Assembly: GCF_001570745.1 (NCBI RefSeq)
Contig: NZ_BCSG01000003.1
Span: 1 to 64,000 of the forward strand
Length of the DNA: 64,000 nucleotides
Source: Alicyclobacillus mali NBRC 102425
GTDB taxonomy: Bacteria > Bacillota > Bacilli > Alicyclobacillales > Alicyclobacillaceae
Reading direction: 5' to 3'
In this document: positions 24,812 to 32,903 of the stretch, piece by piece
Numbering within the stretch: the first letter of the stretch is position 1
Layout: each line of letters starts with the position of its first letter
Made by a program: the position numbers and the translations under genes
The notes under the pieces: model-generated
Told to the model about the DNA's origin: nothing
The model's input: the letters and a program-made list of their open reading frames with translations, nothing else
Databases searched by the model: none

Positions 24812-27211
24812 TTGCAGCCGGTTCCGCAGACGTACATTCCGACGCTCGTAATCCTCTCCTACGTCGTCGCGTCCCTCGCCGCGTACGCCTCGCTCGACCT
24901 CGGCCGCCGCGTGCTGGAGACCAGGGCGAATCGCCAGCTCGTCTGGGTCGTGCTCGGGGGCGTCGCGATGGGTATCGGCATTTGGTCCATGCACTTTGTG
25001 GCCATGCTGGCGCTGATGCTCCCTGCGCAGATGACATACAACTGGGCAGTCGTCGCCCTGTCGCTCCTCTTCGCCATGGCGGGCCCAGGGGCCGCGCTTT
25101 ACGTGGTGGCGAGATCCGCCTCGACTGCGAAACTGGCGTACGGGGCCCTGCTGATGGGCGCGGGCATCGTCTTCATGCACTACACGGGGATGGCCGCCAT
25201 GTCGGTGCAGGGCGGCAGCTTCTATTACCGTCCAGCCCCCTTTGTTCTTTCGGTCGTGATCGCCATCGTCGCATCGTACGTGGCGCTTTGGCTGTCGTTC
25301 CGGCTGGCCACGGCGCGGGGATGGCTCGCGCAGATGGCAAAAGTCGCGTGTGCTCTCGTGATGGGCGTCGCCATCGCGGGCATGCATTACACCGGGATGT
25401 GGGCGACCGTGTTCGTACTGCCCACGCATCGGTCGGAGGCGCCCATGGCATACAACGGCCCGCTGGCGCTCGTGGTGACCGTCTTCAGCGCGTTCATCCT
25501 GCTCGCCGCCATGGCGACGGTGATGCTCGACCGGCGCCTGCAAGCGGACAGGCGGAGATTTCGGCTGGCGGACGAGCGGTTCCGCTCGCTCTACACGCAC
25601 CATTCGGACGCCATCTTCACCCTCGACGCGCGGGGGGAGATTGTCGACCAGAACCCCCGCGCACAGAAACTTGTGCCTGAGCGAGAACTCCAGACATCGG
25701 CCCGCGCATTCGCGCGGATGATCGACAGGCGGGATCGGCCGCGGGTGTTTGCCGACTACCGGCGAGCGCTCGGGGGCAACACCACCAACGGAGAGTTTGT
25801 GCTCCGGACGGGAGAAAAGGCGCTGCACATGAGCGCCACGCACATCCCCATCGTGCTCGACGACGAGATCGAAGGTGTGTTTCTGGTCGCACGAGACGTG
25901 ACGGCCGAAAAAGCAGTGGCTGAGCGCATGAACTACCTCGCCTTTCACGACACCCTGACGCAGCTCGCCAACAGGCGCCACTTCGAGACGCGCGTGGATG
26001 CGTTCATCCGCGGCGCCCGCCCTGACGACGAGATGCAGATCCTGTTTGTCGATCTCGACCGTTTCAAATCGGTGAACGACACGCTTGGACACGAGTTTGG
26101 AGACAAGCTGCTTCAGGAAGTCGCCCGCATCCTGACGGAGGTGGCCGGCGAGGACGCGCTCGTGGCGCGCATGGGTGGCGACGAATTCACCATCACGCTG
26201 TTCCGCCAGCCGATGGAACGCGCCATCGCCGTCGCAGACGCCATTCTGAACCGCCTGCGCAAGCCCGTGCGGGTGGAGGACCGCCCGCTCTACATGACGG
26301 CGAGCCTAGGCATCGCGAGCTTTCCCCGACACGGAGCGACGCGCGACATGTTGCTGCGGCACGCGGATCTCGCCATGTACACGGCTAAAGCCGAGGGACG
26401 AAGCACCTATCGCCTGTTTGAGGAGCGAGCTGCTGCGAGCGCGAAAAGTCGGCTGGAACTCGAACAGAAGCTGCGCACGGCGGCCCAGCGCGGAGACTTC
26501 GAGATCCATTACCAGCCGAAGATCGATATGCGCGCGAGATCCGTCGTGGGCGTGGAGGCGTTGCTTCGCTGGCGCGGGCCGAACGGCGAATACGTGCCGC
26601 CGAGCGAATTCATCCCCATCGCCGAGGAAACGGGGCTCATCGCCCCCATCGGCGAGTGGTGCCTGCGCAACGCGTGCCGTCAGGCGAAAGCGTGGCTCAA
26701 CGCGGGCCGCCCGCTGAGAGTTGCCGTCAACCTCTCGCCATATCAGGTGCTCACCGATGGCTTCCTCGACGTGGTGCGTGAAGTCCTTGAGGAGACCGCG
26801 CTTCCAGCGCAGTACCTCGAAATTGAAGTCACGGAGAGCGCGATGATGGACGCCGAGCGGGCCGAACGGTTTCTCGCCGGATGCCAGGCGCTCGGCATCG
26901 AGGTGTCGCTCGACGACTTCGGCACCGGCTACAGCTCGCTCAGCCGCCTGACGCACCTGCCACTCAACGTGGTGAAGATCGATCGCGCCTTCACACAGCG
27001 CGCGGTGGATGGCGGTCGGGCGCGAGCACTCGTGGCGAGCATCGTGGACATCGCGCACAACCTCGGCATGCGATGTGTCGCGGAGGGGATCGAGACGAAG
27101 GAACAGTTGTCCGTCATCGAGGCGCTCGGATGCGACGAGGCGCAGGGATTCTACTTCGCCCGCCCCGTCCCCCCATCCGATCTCGAAGCGCTCTCGATCA
27201 CGGCAGGGTAA
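24812..27211 (+). CDS. MHYT-PAS-GGDEF-EAL cyclic-di-GMP protein
   Basis: 799 residues. An N-terminal seven-helix MHYT sensor (MHFVAM, then MHYTGM twice) that may bind metal or a gas spans about residues 1-240. A PAS domain (260-370), GGDEF domain with intact MGGDEF near residue 454, and EAL domain (about 560-795) with [25 protein letters not shown] and KIDR follow. Both the cyclase and phosphodiesterase active sites look complete, so the net activity may be switched by the sensor. The start is TTG 24812, with AAAGGA about twelve bases upstream; spacing is loose. It lies downstream of the propeller lipoprotein. Confidence 0.88.
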   Translation: MQPVPQTYIPTLVILSYVVASLAAYASLDLGRRVLETRANRQLVWVVLGGVAMGIGIWSMHFVAMLALMLPAQMTYNWAVVALSLLFAMAGPGAALYVVARSASTAKLAYGALLMGAGIVFMHYTGMAAMSVQGGSFYYRPAPFVLSVVIAIVASYVALWLSFRLATARGWLAQMAKVACALVMGVAIAGMHYTGMWATVFVLPTHRSEAPMAYNGPLALVVTVFSAFILLAAMATVMLDRRLQADRRRFRLADERFRSLYTHHSDAIFTLDARGEIVDQNPRAQKLVPERELQTSARAFARMIDRRDRPRVFADYRRALGGNTTNGEFVLRTGEKALHMSATHIPIVLDDEIEGVFLVARDVTAEKAVAERMNYLAFHDTLTQLANRRHFETRVDAFIRGARPDDEMQILFVDLDRFKSVNDTLGHEFGDKLLQEVARILTEVAGEDALVARMGGDEFTITLFRQPMERAIAVADAILNRLRKPVRVEDRPLYMTASLGIASFPRHGATRDMLLRHADLAMYTAKAEGRSTYRLFEERAAASAKSRLELEQKLRTAAQRGDFEIHYQPKIDMRARSVVGVEALLRWRGPNGEYVPPSEFIPIAEETGLIAPIGEWCLRNACRQAKAWLNAGRPLRVAVNLSPYQVLTDGFLDVVREVLEETALPAQYLEIEVTESAMMDAERAERFLAGCQALGIEVSLDDFGTGYSSLSRLTHLPLNVVKIDRAFTQRAVDGGRARALVASIVDIAHNLGMRCVAEGIETKEQLSVIEALGCDEAQGFYFARPVPPSDLEALSITAG

Positions 27212-27254
27212 GAGGTGAGACGATGGAGAGGGGATTTCGAGTCGCGCCATCTGC

Positions 27255-27460
27255 GTGGCGGCGCTTAAGCACAGTTGCGACGTGATGGCGGAGAAGCCGT
27301 TCGCCCCCACCCGCGCGGATGCCGACGCCATTCTCGACGCCGTGGCGCGATCCGGCAGGCGCCAGATCGTGATGCAGAATCGAGCAACGTCGAAAGCGCG
27401 GCCATCCGAGCCGCCGTCCGTGTCGCCGACGGCAGCCCGGCTGCGCGGCGCCTCTGCTGA
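27255..27460 (+). pseudogene. fragment of a Gfo/Idh/MocA oxidoreductase gene
   Basis: Bases 27255-27383 encode ALKHSCDVMAEKPFAPTR, then ADADAILDAVARSGRR and QIVMQNR. This is the characteristic EKP region of Gfo/Idh/MocA enzymes. The similarity then shifts frame, continuing as VESAAIRAAVRVADG up to a TGA at 27458-27460. Neither the Rossmann start nor the catalytic domain is present, so this is a remnant with at least one frameshift, squeezed between the cyclic-di-GMP gene and an MFS transporter. Confidence 0.6.
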
Positions 27461-27461
27461 C

Positions 27462-28727
27462 TCAAAGTTGAATCGGTTCGCTCGCCACTTGGCCGCCTCG
27501 GCGGAGACGGATGGGAGCGGTTTCACGGATGAAGAACGCTATGATGCCGCTTACAAAAGCGCCCGCTGCCGCAATCCACATGGGTGCCGGCAGCCCGAAG
27601 TGATCGGCGGCCACGCCTGCGACGGTGGGCATCACGGCGCCGCCGACTAGCTCTCCCACCATCTGGACCAGGCCCACCGCGGTGCCGACGTATTTCGGCG
27701 ACAGCGACTCGCCCGGGATGACCACCATGAACAGCGGGAAACACGCCTGCCCAGCGCAGGTGAGAAAGCCAAGCACGCACATCAGCGCGACTGAGCCGTG
27801 CACGAAGATGAGCACGAGCGGGGACAGCACGGCGATGAAGGAGAACAACACCAGCGTCGGCCGACGGCCCCACTTGTCGGAAATGTACGGCCCCATGAAA
27901 CCCCAAAAGAACGTCCCCAGCCCCATGGCGGCTGAGATGAGCCCCATCTGCTCGCCCGTATAGTGGTCATACTCGACGAGGAACGTCGGCGCGAACGAGG
28001 TGAACGCAAAGAGCCAGGTCATCATCAGGATGGCGATAAACAGCGTGAACCAGATGTTCCACGTCCGGAACACCACCGGGAAGTCCTCTTTGCGCAGGCG
28101 GTGTTCGCTCTTCGCAAGCTCCTCCTTGGACATGCGCTTGTTGGGCTCTCGCATGAAGAAGAGCAGCACGAAGAACATGATGAGACCCGGGATTCCCGCG
28201 ACGTAAAAACCTGCATGCCAAGAGTAGTTCGTGGCCGCCCAGGTGAGAATCAGTGGTCCGAACGTCGAGCCGATGAGTCCCAGCGCGCTCTGGACGAAGC
28301 CCATGTTAAAGCCGCGCCTCGCCTCCGTCGAGTCGGCCATCACGGCGGCCTGCGCGATAGGCAATACCGGGCCCTCCGACACACCCATCAGGGCTCGAAT
28401 CCCAAGCATTTGCCCGAAATTCTTCGCGAGCCCCGTGAGGAAGGAGAGCAGCGAAAAGGCCAAGGTGATGGGAACCAGCACGTTCTTGCGCGATCCCAGA
28501 AAGTCCGAAATTGTCCCAAAGAAGAAACCCGACAAAGCCCAACAAATCGCGAGAACCGACACAATTAAGCCGAGCTGCGCGTTATTCAGCTTCAGATCCG
28601 GCGCCAAATACGGGAACAAGTAAACGACGCTGAGCCGCTCCATGAAGACAAAACCGAACGTGAAAAACATCATCAGGACGACGCCGTTCTCGTACCGCCA
28701 AAACGGCTTCTGCGGTCCTTGATCCAT
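27462..28727 (-). CDS. MFS transporter, anion:cation symporter-like
   Basis: 421 residues and 12 predicted segments. Motif A-like GTISDFLGSRKN follows helix 2, a GPVLPIAQAAVM stretch lies in helix 4, and YISDKWGRRPT sits in the second half. The style fits the ACS family, which imports organic acids such as hexuronates, galactarate or phthalate. A degraded oxidoreductase gene next to it hints at a former sugar-acid pathway. ATG 28727 has AAGGGAAGGG upstream. A promoter lies over 200 bases upstream, leaving a long leader. Confidence 0.82.
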   Translation of the reverse strand: MDQGPQKPFWRYENGVVLMMFFTFGFVFMERLSVVYLFPYLAPDLKLNNAQLGLIVSVLAICWALSGFFFGTISDFLGSRKNVLVPITLAFSLLSFLTGLAKNFGQMLGIRALMGVSEGPVLPIAQAAVMADSTEARRGFNMGFVQSALGLIGSTFGPLILTWAATNYSWHAGFYVAGIPGLIMFFVLLFFMREPNKRMSKEELAKSEHRLRKEDFPVVFRTWNIWFTLFIAILMMTWLFAFTSFAPTFLVEYDHYTGEQMGLISAAMGLGTFFWGFMGPYISDKWGRRPTLVLFSFIAVLSPLVLIFVHGSVALMCVLGFLTCAGQACFPLFMVVIPGESLSPKYVGTAVGLVQMVGELVGGAVMPTVAGVAADHFGLPAPMWIAAAGAFVSGIIAFFIRETAPIRLRRGGQVASEPIQL

Positions 28728-29003
28728 GCTCGGATGTCACCCTTCCCTTGAATTGTCGACACGTTTGTATGGCACACATGCGTCAGCCAGAGTGTTTGCA
28801 ACCGATTTCATAAAGTCCAGTCCGGCTCCACGACCTCCCTTCCGAGGAGCGTCCACCTCGCTGCCATCGAAACTACCCGAGCCCCGCAGACGGATCAACG
28901 CCCGTATTCCTGCATGCGGAACGCAACCTAATAAATCGTCTGACAATGTGATCAAACAATAGAGCATGACAATTAAGAAGTCAATCTTGTATGCTCCTAA
29001 ACA
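28728..29003 (-). promoter_or_regulatory. promoter and long leader of the MFS gene
   Basis: On the minus strand TTGACT (28984-28979), 17 bases, TATTGT (28961-28956) form a good sigma-A promoter. The 220-base leader that follows has no recognised riboswitch. Its last 130 bases read as a plausible protein C terminus (LDFMKSVANTLADACVPYKR), so they may be a gene remnant. Confidence 0.5.
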
Positions 29004-29030
29004 CAAAAAGAGAACCCGCGTTGCGGGCTC
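29004..29030 (-). terminator. intrinsic terminator of the small membrane protein gene
   Basis: GAGCCCGC and GCGGGTTC pair around AAC, followed on the minus strand by TCTTTTTG. Confidence 0.85.
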
Positions 29031-29062
29031 CCACAGAGCAGCCGGCCCTTGCGGCGTTCGAG

Positions 29063-29308
29063 CTACCGCCACGTCCGCCAGTCTTTCCAGGCCATGCGGA
29101 CGAACATAGCCGTCGCTCCGACGGCCGAAAGCGTGCCGACTGCCACCGCGGCTGCCAACCACACGCCCCACGGGTTCACCACCTGTCCGCCTAGGATGCC
29201 CGCGTTCGCGTATGCCGCCAGCACGTACTGTTCGGCAAAGGCCCAAACCAAGATGACCGAAACGAGAAAGAGTGCAACGCATCCCGCAGTGAACCACTTG
29301 CCGCGCAT
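29063..29308 (-). CDS. small two-helix membrane protein
   Basis: 81 residues with two hydrophobic segments (FTAGCVALFLVSVILVWAF and WLAAAVAVGTLSAVGATAMF) and a basic, Trp-rich C terminus. ATG 29308 follows AGGAGGTGGAGG. An intrinsic terminator follows. It lies downstream of pit with that gene's terminator between them. Unknown function. Confidence 0.65.
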   Translation of the reverse strand: MRGKWFTAGCVALFLVSVILVWAFAEQYVLAAYANAGILGGQVVNPWGVWLAAAVAVGTLSAVGATAMFVRMAWKDWRTWR

Positions 29309-29405
29309 CGACCTCCACCTCCTGTGAAGGAGACGATCGCGCGGGCCGAATTGTTTCACTCGGCTGACATCGGACGCTGGAGCTGCGCCGCACTCGCCAT
29401 TGAAA

Positions 29406-29432
29406 AGGACAAGCCTACAAACGGCTTGTCCT
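29406..29432 (-). terminator. intrinsic terminator of the phosphate transporter operon
   Basis: A perfect 10-bp stem (AGGACAAGCC with GGCTTGTCCT) and 7-base loop, followed on the minus strand by TTTTC. Confidence 0.88.
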
Positions 29433-29440
29433 CGGCCCCG

Positions 29441-30424
29441 TCAGAGGAGCACCAGCTTGGTGAGACCTGCCGCGATGAGTCCGGCCATAGGGATGGTCAC
29501 GAGCCACGCGACGAGGATCCGCCCTGCCACGTTCCAGTGCACCCCCTGCGGGCGCTTGGCCGCACCCGATCCCATGATGGCCGACGAGATGACGTGTGTC
29601 GAACTCACGGGCAATTTGAACAAAGTGAAACCGAAGATGATGATGGAACTGGTCAGATCGGACGCAAACCCATTGATGGGCTCAATTTTAATGATCTTCG
29701 ACCCCACCGTCTTGATGATCCGCCAGCCGCCGGAGGCCGTCCCGAGGCCCATGGCAACGGCACAGAGCGTCTTCACCCAGAAGGGGATATGCATCGTGTG
29801 CTGATACCCTCCTGCGATGAGCGCGAAGGTGATGACACCCATCGTTTTCTGAGAATCATTTGTGCCGTGCATGAACGCCTGCGCTGCCGCCGAAAAGCAC
29901 TGCAGGACACGAAACACGCGGTTCACCCTGTGCGGCGAGCGCCAGCCAAACGCCCCCCGGAACAGCCACATGATGGCAAACCCCAGCACAAAAGCGCAGA
30001 TGGGTGACGTGATGAGGGCCTCGATGATCGAAGTGAACCCGGCGAGATCGACCGCATGAAATCCCGCTGCGCCGATCACGGCCCCTGTCAGCCCGCCGAT
30101 GAGCGCGTGCGAGGAAGAGCTCGGAATTCCAAAATACCATGTGAACAAGTTCCAGAAGATCGCGGCCACGAGTGCACACAGGACCACAATGGTCCCATGC
30201 GGGATCTTCAGCGGATCGGCGATTTTGCCGCCGATGGTCTTGGCCACGCCCGTGAAGGTCATGGCACCAATCAGATTCATCACACCAGCCAACAGCACGG
30301 CGGCCCTGGGCGACAGCGCTCGCGTCGAGACGCTTGTCGCAATGGCGTTCGCGGTGTCGTGAAATCCATTTGTGAAGTCGAACACCAATCCCAATAACAC
30401 GATGAGCACGATAACAACCAACAT
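29441..30424 (-). CDS. pit: Pit-type inorganic phosphate transporter
   Basis: 327 residues, about ten membrane segments, with both halves of the PiT signature: FDFTNGFHDTANAIATSVSTR near the N terminus and FMHGTNDSQKTMGVI in the second half. Both repeats hold the phosphate-binding Asn/Asp residues. It imports phosphate, usually as a metal complex, with protons or sodium. It starts 11 bases after a DUF47 protein gene; Pit-DUF47 pairs are a standard low-affinity phosphate system. Confidence 0.94.
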   Translation of the reverse strand: MLVVIVLIVLLGLVFDFTNGFHDTANAIATSVSTRALSPRAAVLLAGVMNLIGAMTFTGVAKTIGGKIADPLKIPHGTIVVLCALVAAIFWNLFTWYFGIPSSSSHALIGGLTGAVIGAAGFHAVDLAGFTSIIEALITSPICAFVLGFAIMWLFRGAFGWRSPHRVNRVFRVLQCFSAAAQAFMHGTNDSQKTMGVITFALIAGGYQHTMHIPFWVKTLCAVAMGLGTASGGWRIIKTVGSKIIKIEPINGFASDLTSSIIIFGFTLFKLPVSSTHVISSAIMGSGAAKRPQGVHWNVAGRILVAWLVTIPMAGLIAAGLTKLVLL

Positions 30425-30435
30425 GCGGACGCACC

Positions 30436-31047
30436 TCAGGCGTTTTTCAGGATCACGGACTCGAGCACGTCCGCCACATCTTCACAGCGATCCGTCACGC
30501 TCTCAAGAATCTCGTAGATCTCCTTGAGCTTAATGAGTTCAATGGCGTCCTTGCTCTCGGCGAACAGCGACCGAAGCGCGGCGTGCAGCAGCTGATCTCC
30601 GTGCTTTTCCAGCACGTTCAATTCCTTGACGTGATCGCGAATTTGGAGCAGCTTGCGCTCGTTCAGCTTGCGGATGGCTTCCTGAATTTCCTTCGCACTG
30701 CGATGGATGTCTTTCGCAAACTCGATCATCGTCGGCGTCGATCCCGTCACGTCATACAGCGTGAACCGCACGCTACAGGCGTGAATGCCGTCAATGATGT
30801 CGTCGAGCGTCGTGGCGAGCGTGACGTAGTCTTCACGCTCAAGCGGCGTGATGTACGTGTTGTTGAGGAGCGAGATGAGTTTGGAAATCAGTTCGTCGCC
30901 CTTGTCCTCGTAGGTTTTCATTCGGCTTGCGAGGGCTCCGAAGTCGCCCCCCTGTTCCAGCTCTCGCTGGAACGTCTCGGTCGCCTGCGCGATGTTCTCC
31001 GCGATTTCGACCAGAAACGCAAACAACTGATCACTGCGCTTCGACAC
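30436..31047 (-). CDS. DUF47 (PhoU-like) Pit accessory protein
   Basis: 203 residues, almost all helical, of the DUF47/TIGR00153 type. PhoU-like helices contain YEDKGDELISKLISLLNN and DDIIDGIHACSVRFTLYDV with conserved E/D pairs that bind metals in PhoU. It is thought to regulate the adjacent Pit transporter. GTG 31047 follows GGGGGATG. TTTACG/TTAACA-type sequences upstream could be PhoP sites. Confidence 0.88.
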   Translation of the reverse strand: MSKRSDQLFAFLVEIAENIAQATETFQRELEQGGDFGALASRMKTYEDKGDELISKLISLLNNTYITPLEREDYVTLATTLDDIIDGIHACSVRFTLYDVTGSTPTMIEFAKDIHRSAKEIQEAIRKLNERKLLQIRDHVKELNVLEKHGDQLLHAALRSLFAESKDAIELIKLKEIYEILESVTDRCEDVADVLESVILKNA

Positions 31048-31067
31048 GGTTCATCCCCCATTGAATC

Positions 31068-31132
31068 GAATCGTTAAGAAACTACATGATTCGCGTAAAG
31101 ATGTCGTGTTGGTTTTGTTAAGTTTCCGTAAA
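31068..31132 (-). promoter_or_regulatory. possible PhoP-binding region
   Basis: On the minus strand TTTACG (31132-31127) and TTAACA (31121-31116) are spaced 11 bases apart. Further TTTACG and TTAACG copies lie closer to the gene. Bacillus Pho boxes are TT(A/T/C)ACA-like repeats at 11-base spacing. Control of pit by phosphate is inferred. Confidence 0.35.
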
Positions 31133-31324
31133 CGCATGACCAAGTTCGACAATGTTCGGGACTTGGACACAATGGTGCCGAGCGGCTCTCTCAGAAGTGT
31201 GCCCTGTTTGAGGACGAACCGCACGTGCGCTTGCCGCATTTCATCAGCAGGGAACCAATGTGTGGGCAGATCTATCCGCATGATTTGGGGACATTGAGGC
31301 ACGTTAATCGCGAGGTGGTTGACG

Positions 31325-31546
31325 ATGTCTCGACATCATCGAGCGCACATGACCCGCCAAGCGGATGGTCGCTGGGGATGGCCTGTCGTCGGAGGTATTG
31401 GTGTGGGCCTCGGGGCTACGCTCTTGTGCATCCCGCAAAGCCGCAACGCCATGTTCCACGCAGTCGAGCGGTTGTTCGATCCGTCGAAGAACCCGGGAAT
31501 GGCGCGCCGCCCATCCATCCACGGCAACAGCCCCTACGGGCCTTGA
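31325..31546 (+). CDS. small membrane-anchored protein of unknown function
   Basis: 73 residues: a basic His/Arg-rich N terminus, one hydrophobic stretch (WPVVGGIGVGLGATLLCI) and a short polar tail. The layout recalls YtxH-like stress proteins, but similarity is not clear. ATG 31325 follows GAGGTGG at six bases. It converges on the ROK regulator gene. Confidence 0.55.
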   Translation: MSRHHRAHMTRQADGRWGWPVVGGIGVGLGATLLCIPQSRNAMFHAVERLFDPSKNPGMARRPSIHGNSPYGP

Positions 31547-31577
31547 CATCCCATCGGGCCGCGCGGCGGGCGCGGCC

Positions 31578-32807
31578 TCACCTGCTGATGGTGACATGGG
31601 AGCTGACTCGGGCTCGCGGTCCTGCGAAGAAGTCGTGCAGGACGAGCGCCGCGGAGCCGATGGCGCATGCATCACGCCCAAGCGCCGAGGTCTGCACCAC
31701 CACCTTGGCATACGGGCTCACAAGGCACCTGGACAGAATGGCCTGCTGCATGGCATCCGTCACCATCCGTCCGCCTTCGGCCAGCCGGTTCCCGAGGACA
31801 ATCATGGCCGGATTAAGGCCATTTACCAGATTGACTGCGCCAGCGCCGAGGTATCGCCCGACGGTCTGAAACGCCTGCAGGGCAGCCGGATCGGACGCTT
31901 GAAACCGCGCGAGCACGCCGTCGAAATCAAGTTCCTCCCCGGAGAGCTTGGCGTACGCGGCGACGAGCGCCCGCTCCGAAGCGTACAGCTCCCAACACCC
32001 CACATTGCCGCAGGGACAGGAGTCACCGTGAACGTCGATACTCATATGGCCGAACTCCCCAGCCACGCCGTCCGCACCGCGGATGAGTTCGTCCCCCATG
32101 ACGATTCCGGTCCCAATGCCCGTGCCGGCGCTGATGTACATCAGGCTCGACACGTGCGTCGCCGCCCCGTACAATTTCTCGCCGAGCGCGCCTGCGTTGG
32201 CCTCGTTGTCGACGAGGACGGGTTTGCCGAACCAGCTCTCCATCATGGCCTTAAGGGGGATGTTGTCCCACTTGAGGTGTGGCGCGTGCAGGACCACGCC
32301 GCGCGCGAAATCCACAAGCCCAGGCACGCCCACGCCGATACCGATGACTCCATACCGGCTCTCCGGCGCCTCCTCCAGCGCGCGCGCAATGGAGGACCGC
32401 AGGCGTTCGAGCACTTCTTCGGCGCCCAGGTTTTTCGGCAACGGTTCCTCGCGCACACTGAGCGCTCGAGCGGAAAAATCCGTGATGGCGACGCGCACGT
32501 ACTCCACGCCCAATTCCACCCCAAGCACGCTGCCAGCGCTGGCGTTGAACAAAAGCATGATGGGCCGCCGCCCCACGCGCGATCTCCCCTGCCCAACCTC
32601 CAGCACCAGGCCATCGCGAATCAACTCGTCGGTCAACGCGGACACGGTCGCTTTGTTCAGGCCCGTCTCGTTTGAAATCTGGCTGCGAGAGATGGGGCTG
32701 TGAAATCGGATGCGGTTTAAAACAATCGACTTGTTGATCTCCTTCATCAGCGCCTGATCTGCCGTTTTCTCCAAGACGCGTCTCCCCTGCGTGATGATGG
32801 ATGACAT
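31578..32807 (-). CDS. xylR: ROK-family repressor (XylR-like)
   Basis: 409 residues: an N-terminal winged helix (ISRSQISNETGLNKATVSALTDELI) and a ROK sugar-kinase-like domain with DNEANAGALGE and the zinc motif CPCGNVGCWE. This layout is that of xylose repressors such as Bacillus XylR. The gene lies just downstream of a GH3 glycosidase and sugar ABC genes on the same strand, so it probably controls pentoside use. The effector is not proven by sequence. Confidence 0.85.
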   Translation of the reverse strand: MSSIITQGRRVLEKTADQALMKEINKSIVLNRIRFHSPISRSQISNETGLNKATVSALTDELIRDGLVLEVGQGRSRVGRRPIMLLFNASAGSVLGVELGVEYVRVAITDFSARALSVREEPLPKNLGAEEVLERLRSSIARALEEAPESRYGVIGIGVGVPGLVDFARGVVLHAPHLKWDNIPLKAMMESWFGKPVLVDNEANAGALGEKLYGAATHVSSLMYISAGTGIGTGIVMGDELIRGADGVAGEFGHMSIDVHGDSCPCGNVGCWELYASERALVAAYAKLSGEELDFDGVLARFQASDPAALQAFQTVGRYLGAGAVNLVNGLNPAMIVLGNRLAEGGRMVTDAMQQAILSRCLVSPYAKVVVQTSALGRDACAIGSAALVLHDFFAGPRARVSSHVTISR

Positions 32808-32860
32808 CCATGTGACTCGGTTTCATTGTACCGCATTTGATAACCGCAAAGCGCAAATTA

Positions 32861-32890
32861 GGGCGCCCCGCAGACAAATGCGGAACGCCC
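32861..32890 (-). terminator. stem-loop after the GH3 gene
   Basis: GGGCG..CCGCA pairs with TGCGG..CGCCC in the gap between the GH3 stop and the ROK gene. There is no T-run, so it could also be a processing or stability element. Confidence 0.55.
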
Positions 32891-32903
32891 TTCGTGGCAT
32901 TCG

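Noticed and set aside
26306-27526. 406-residue frame antisense to the EAL domain
   Set aside because: The sense strand encodes clear GGDEF and EAL motifs; the antisense product has no domain.
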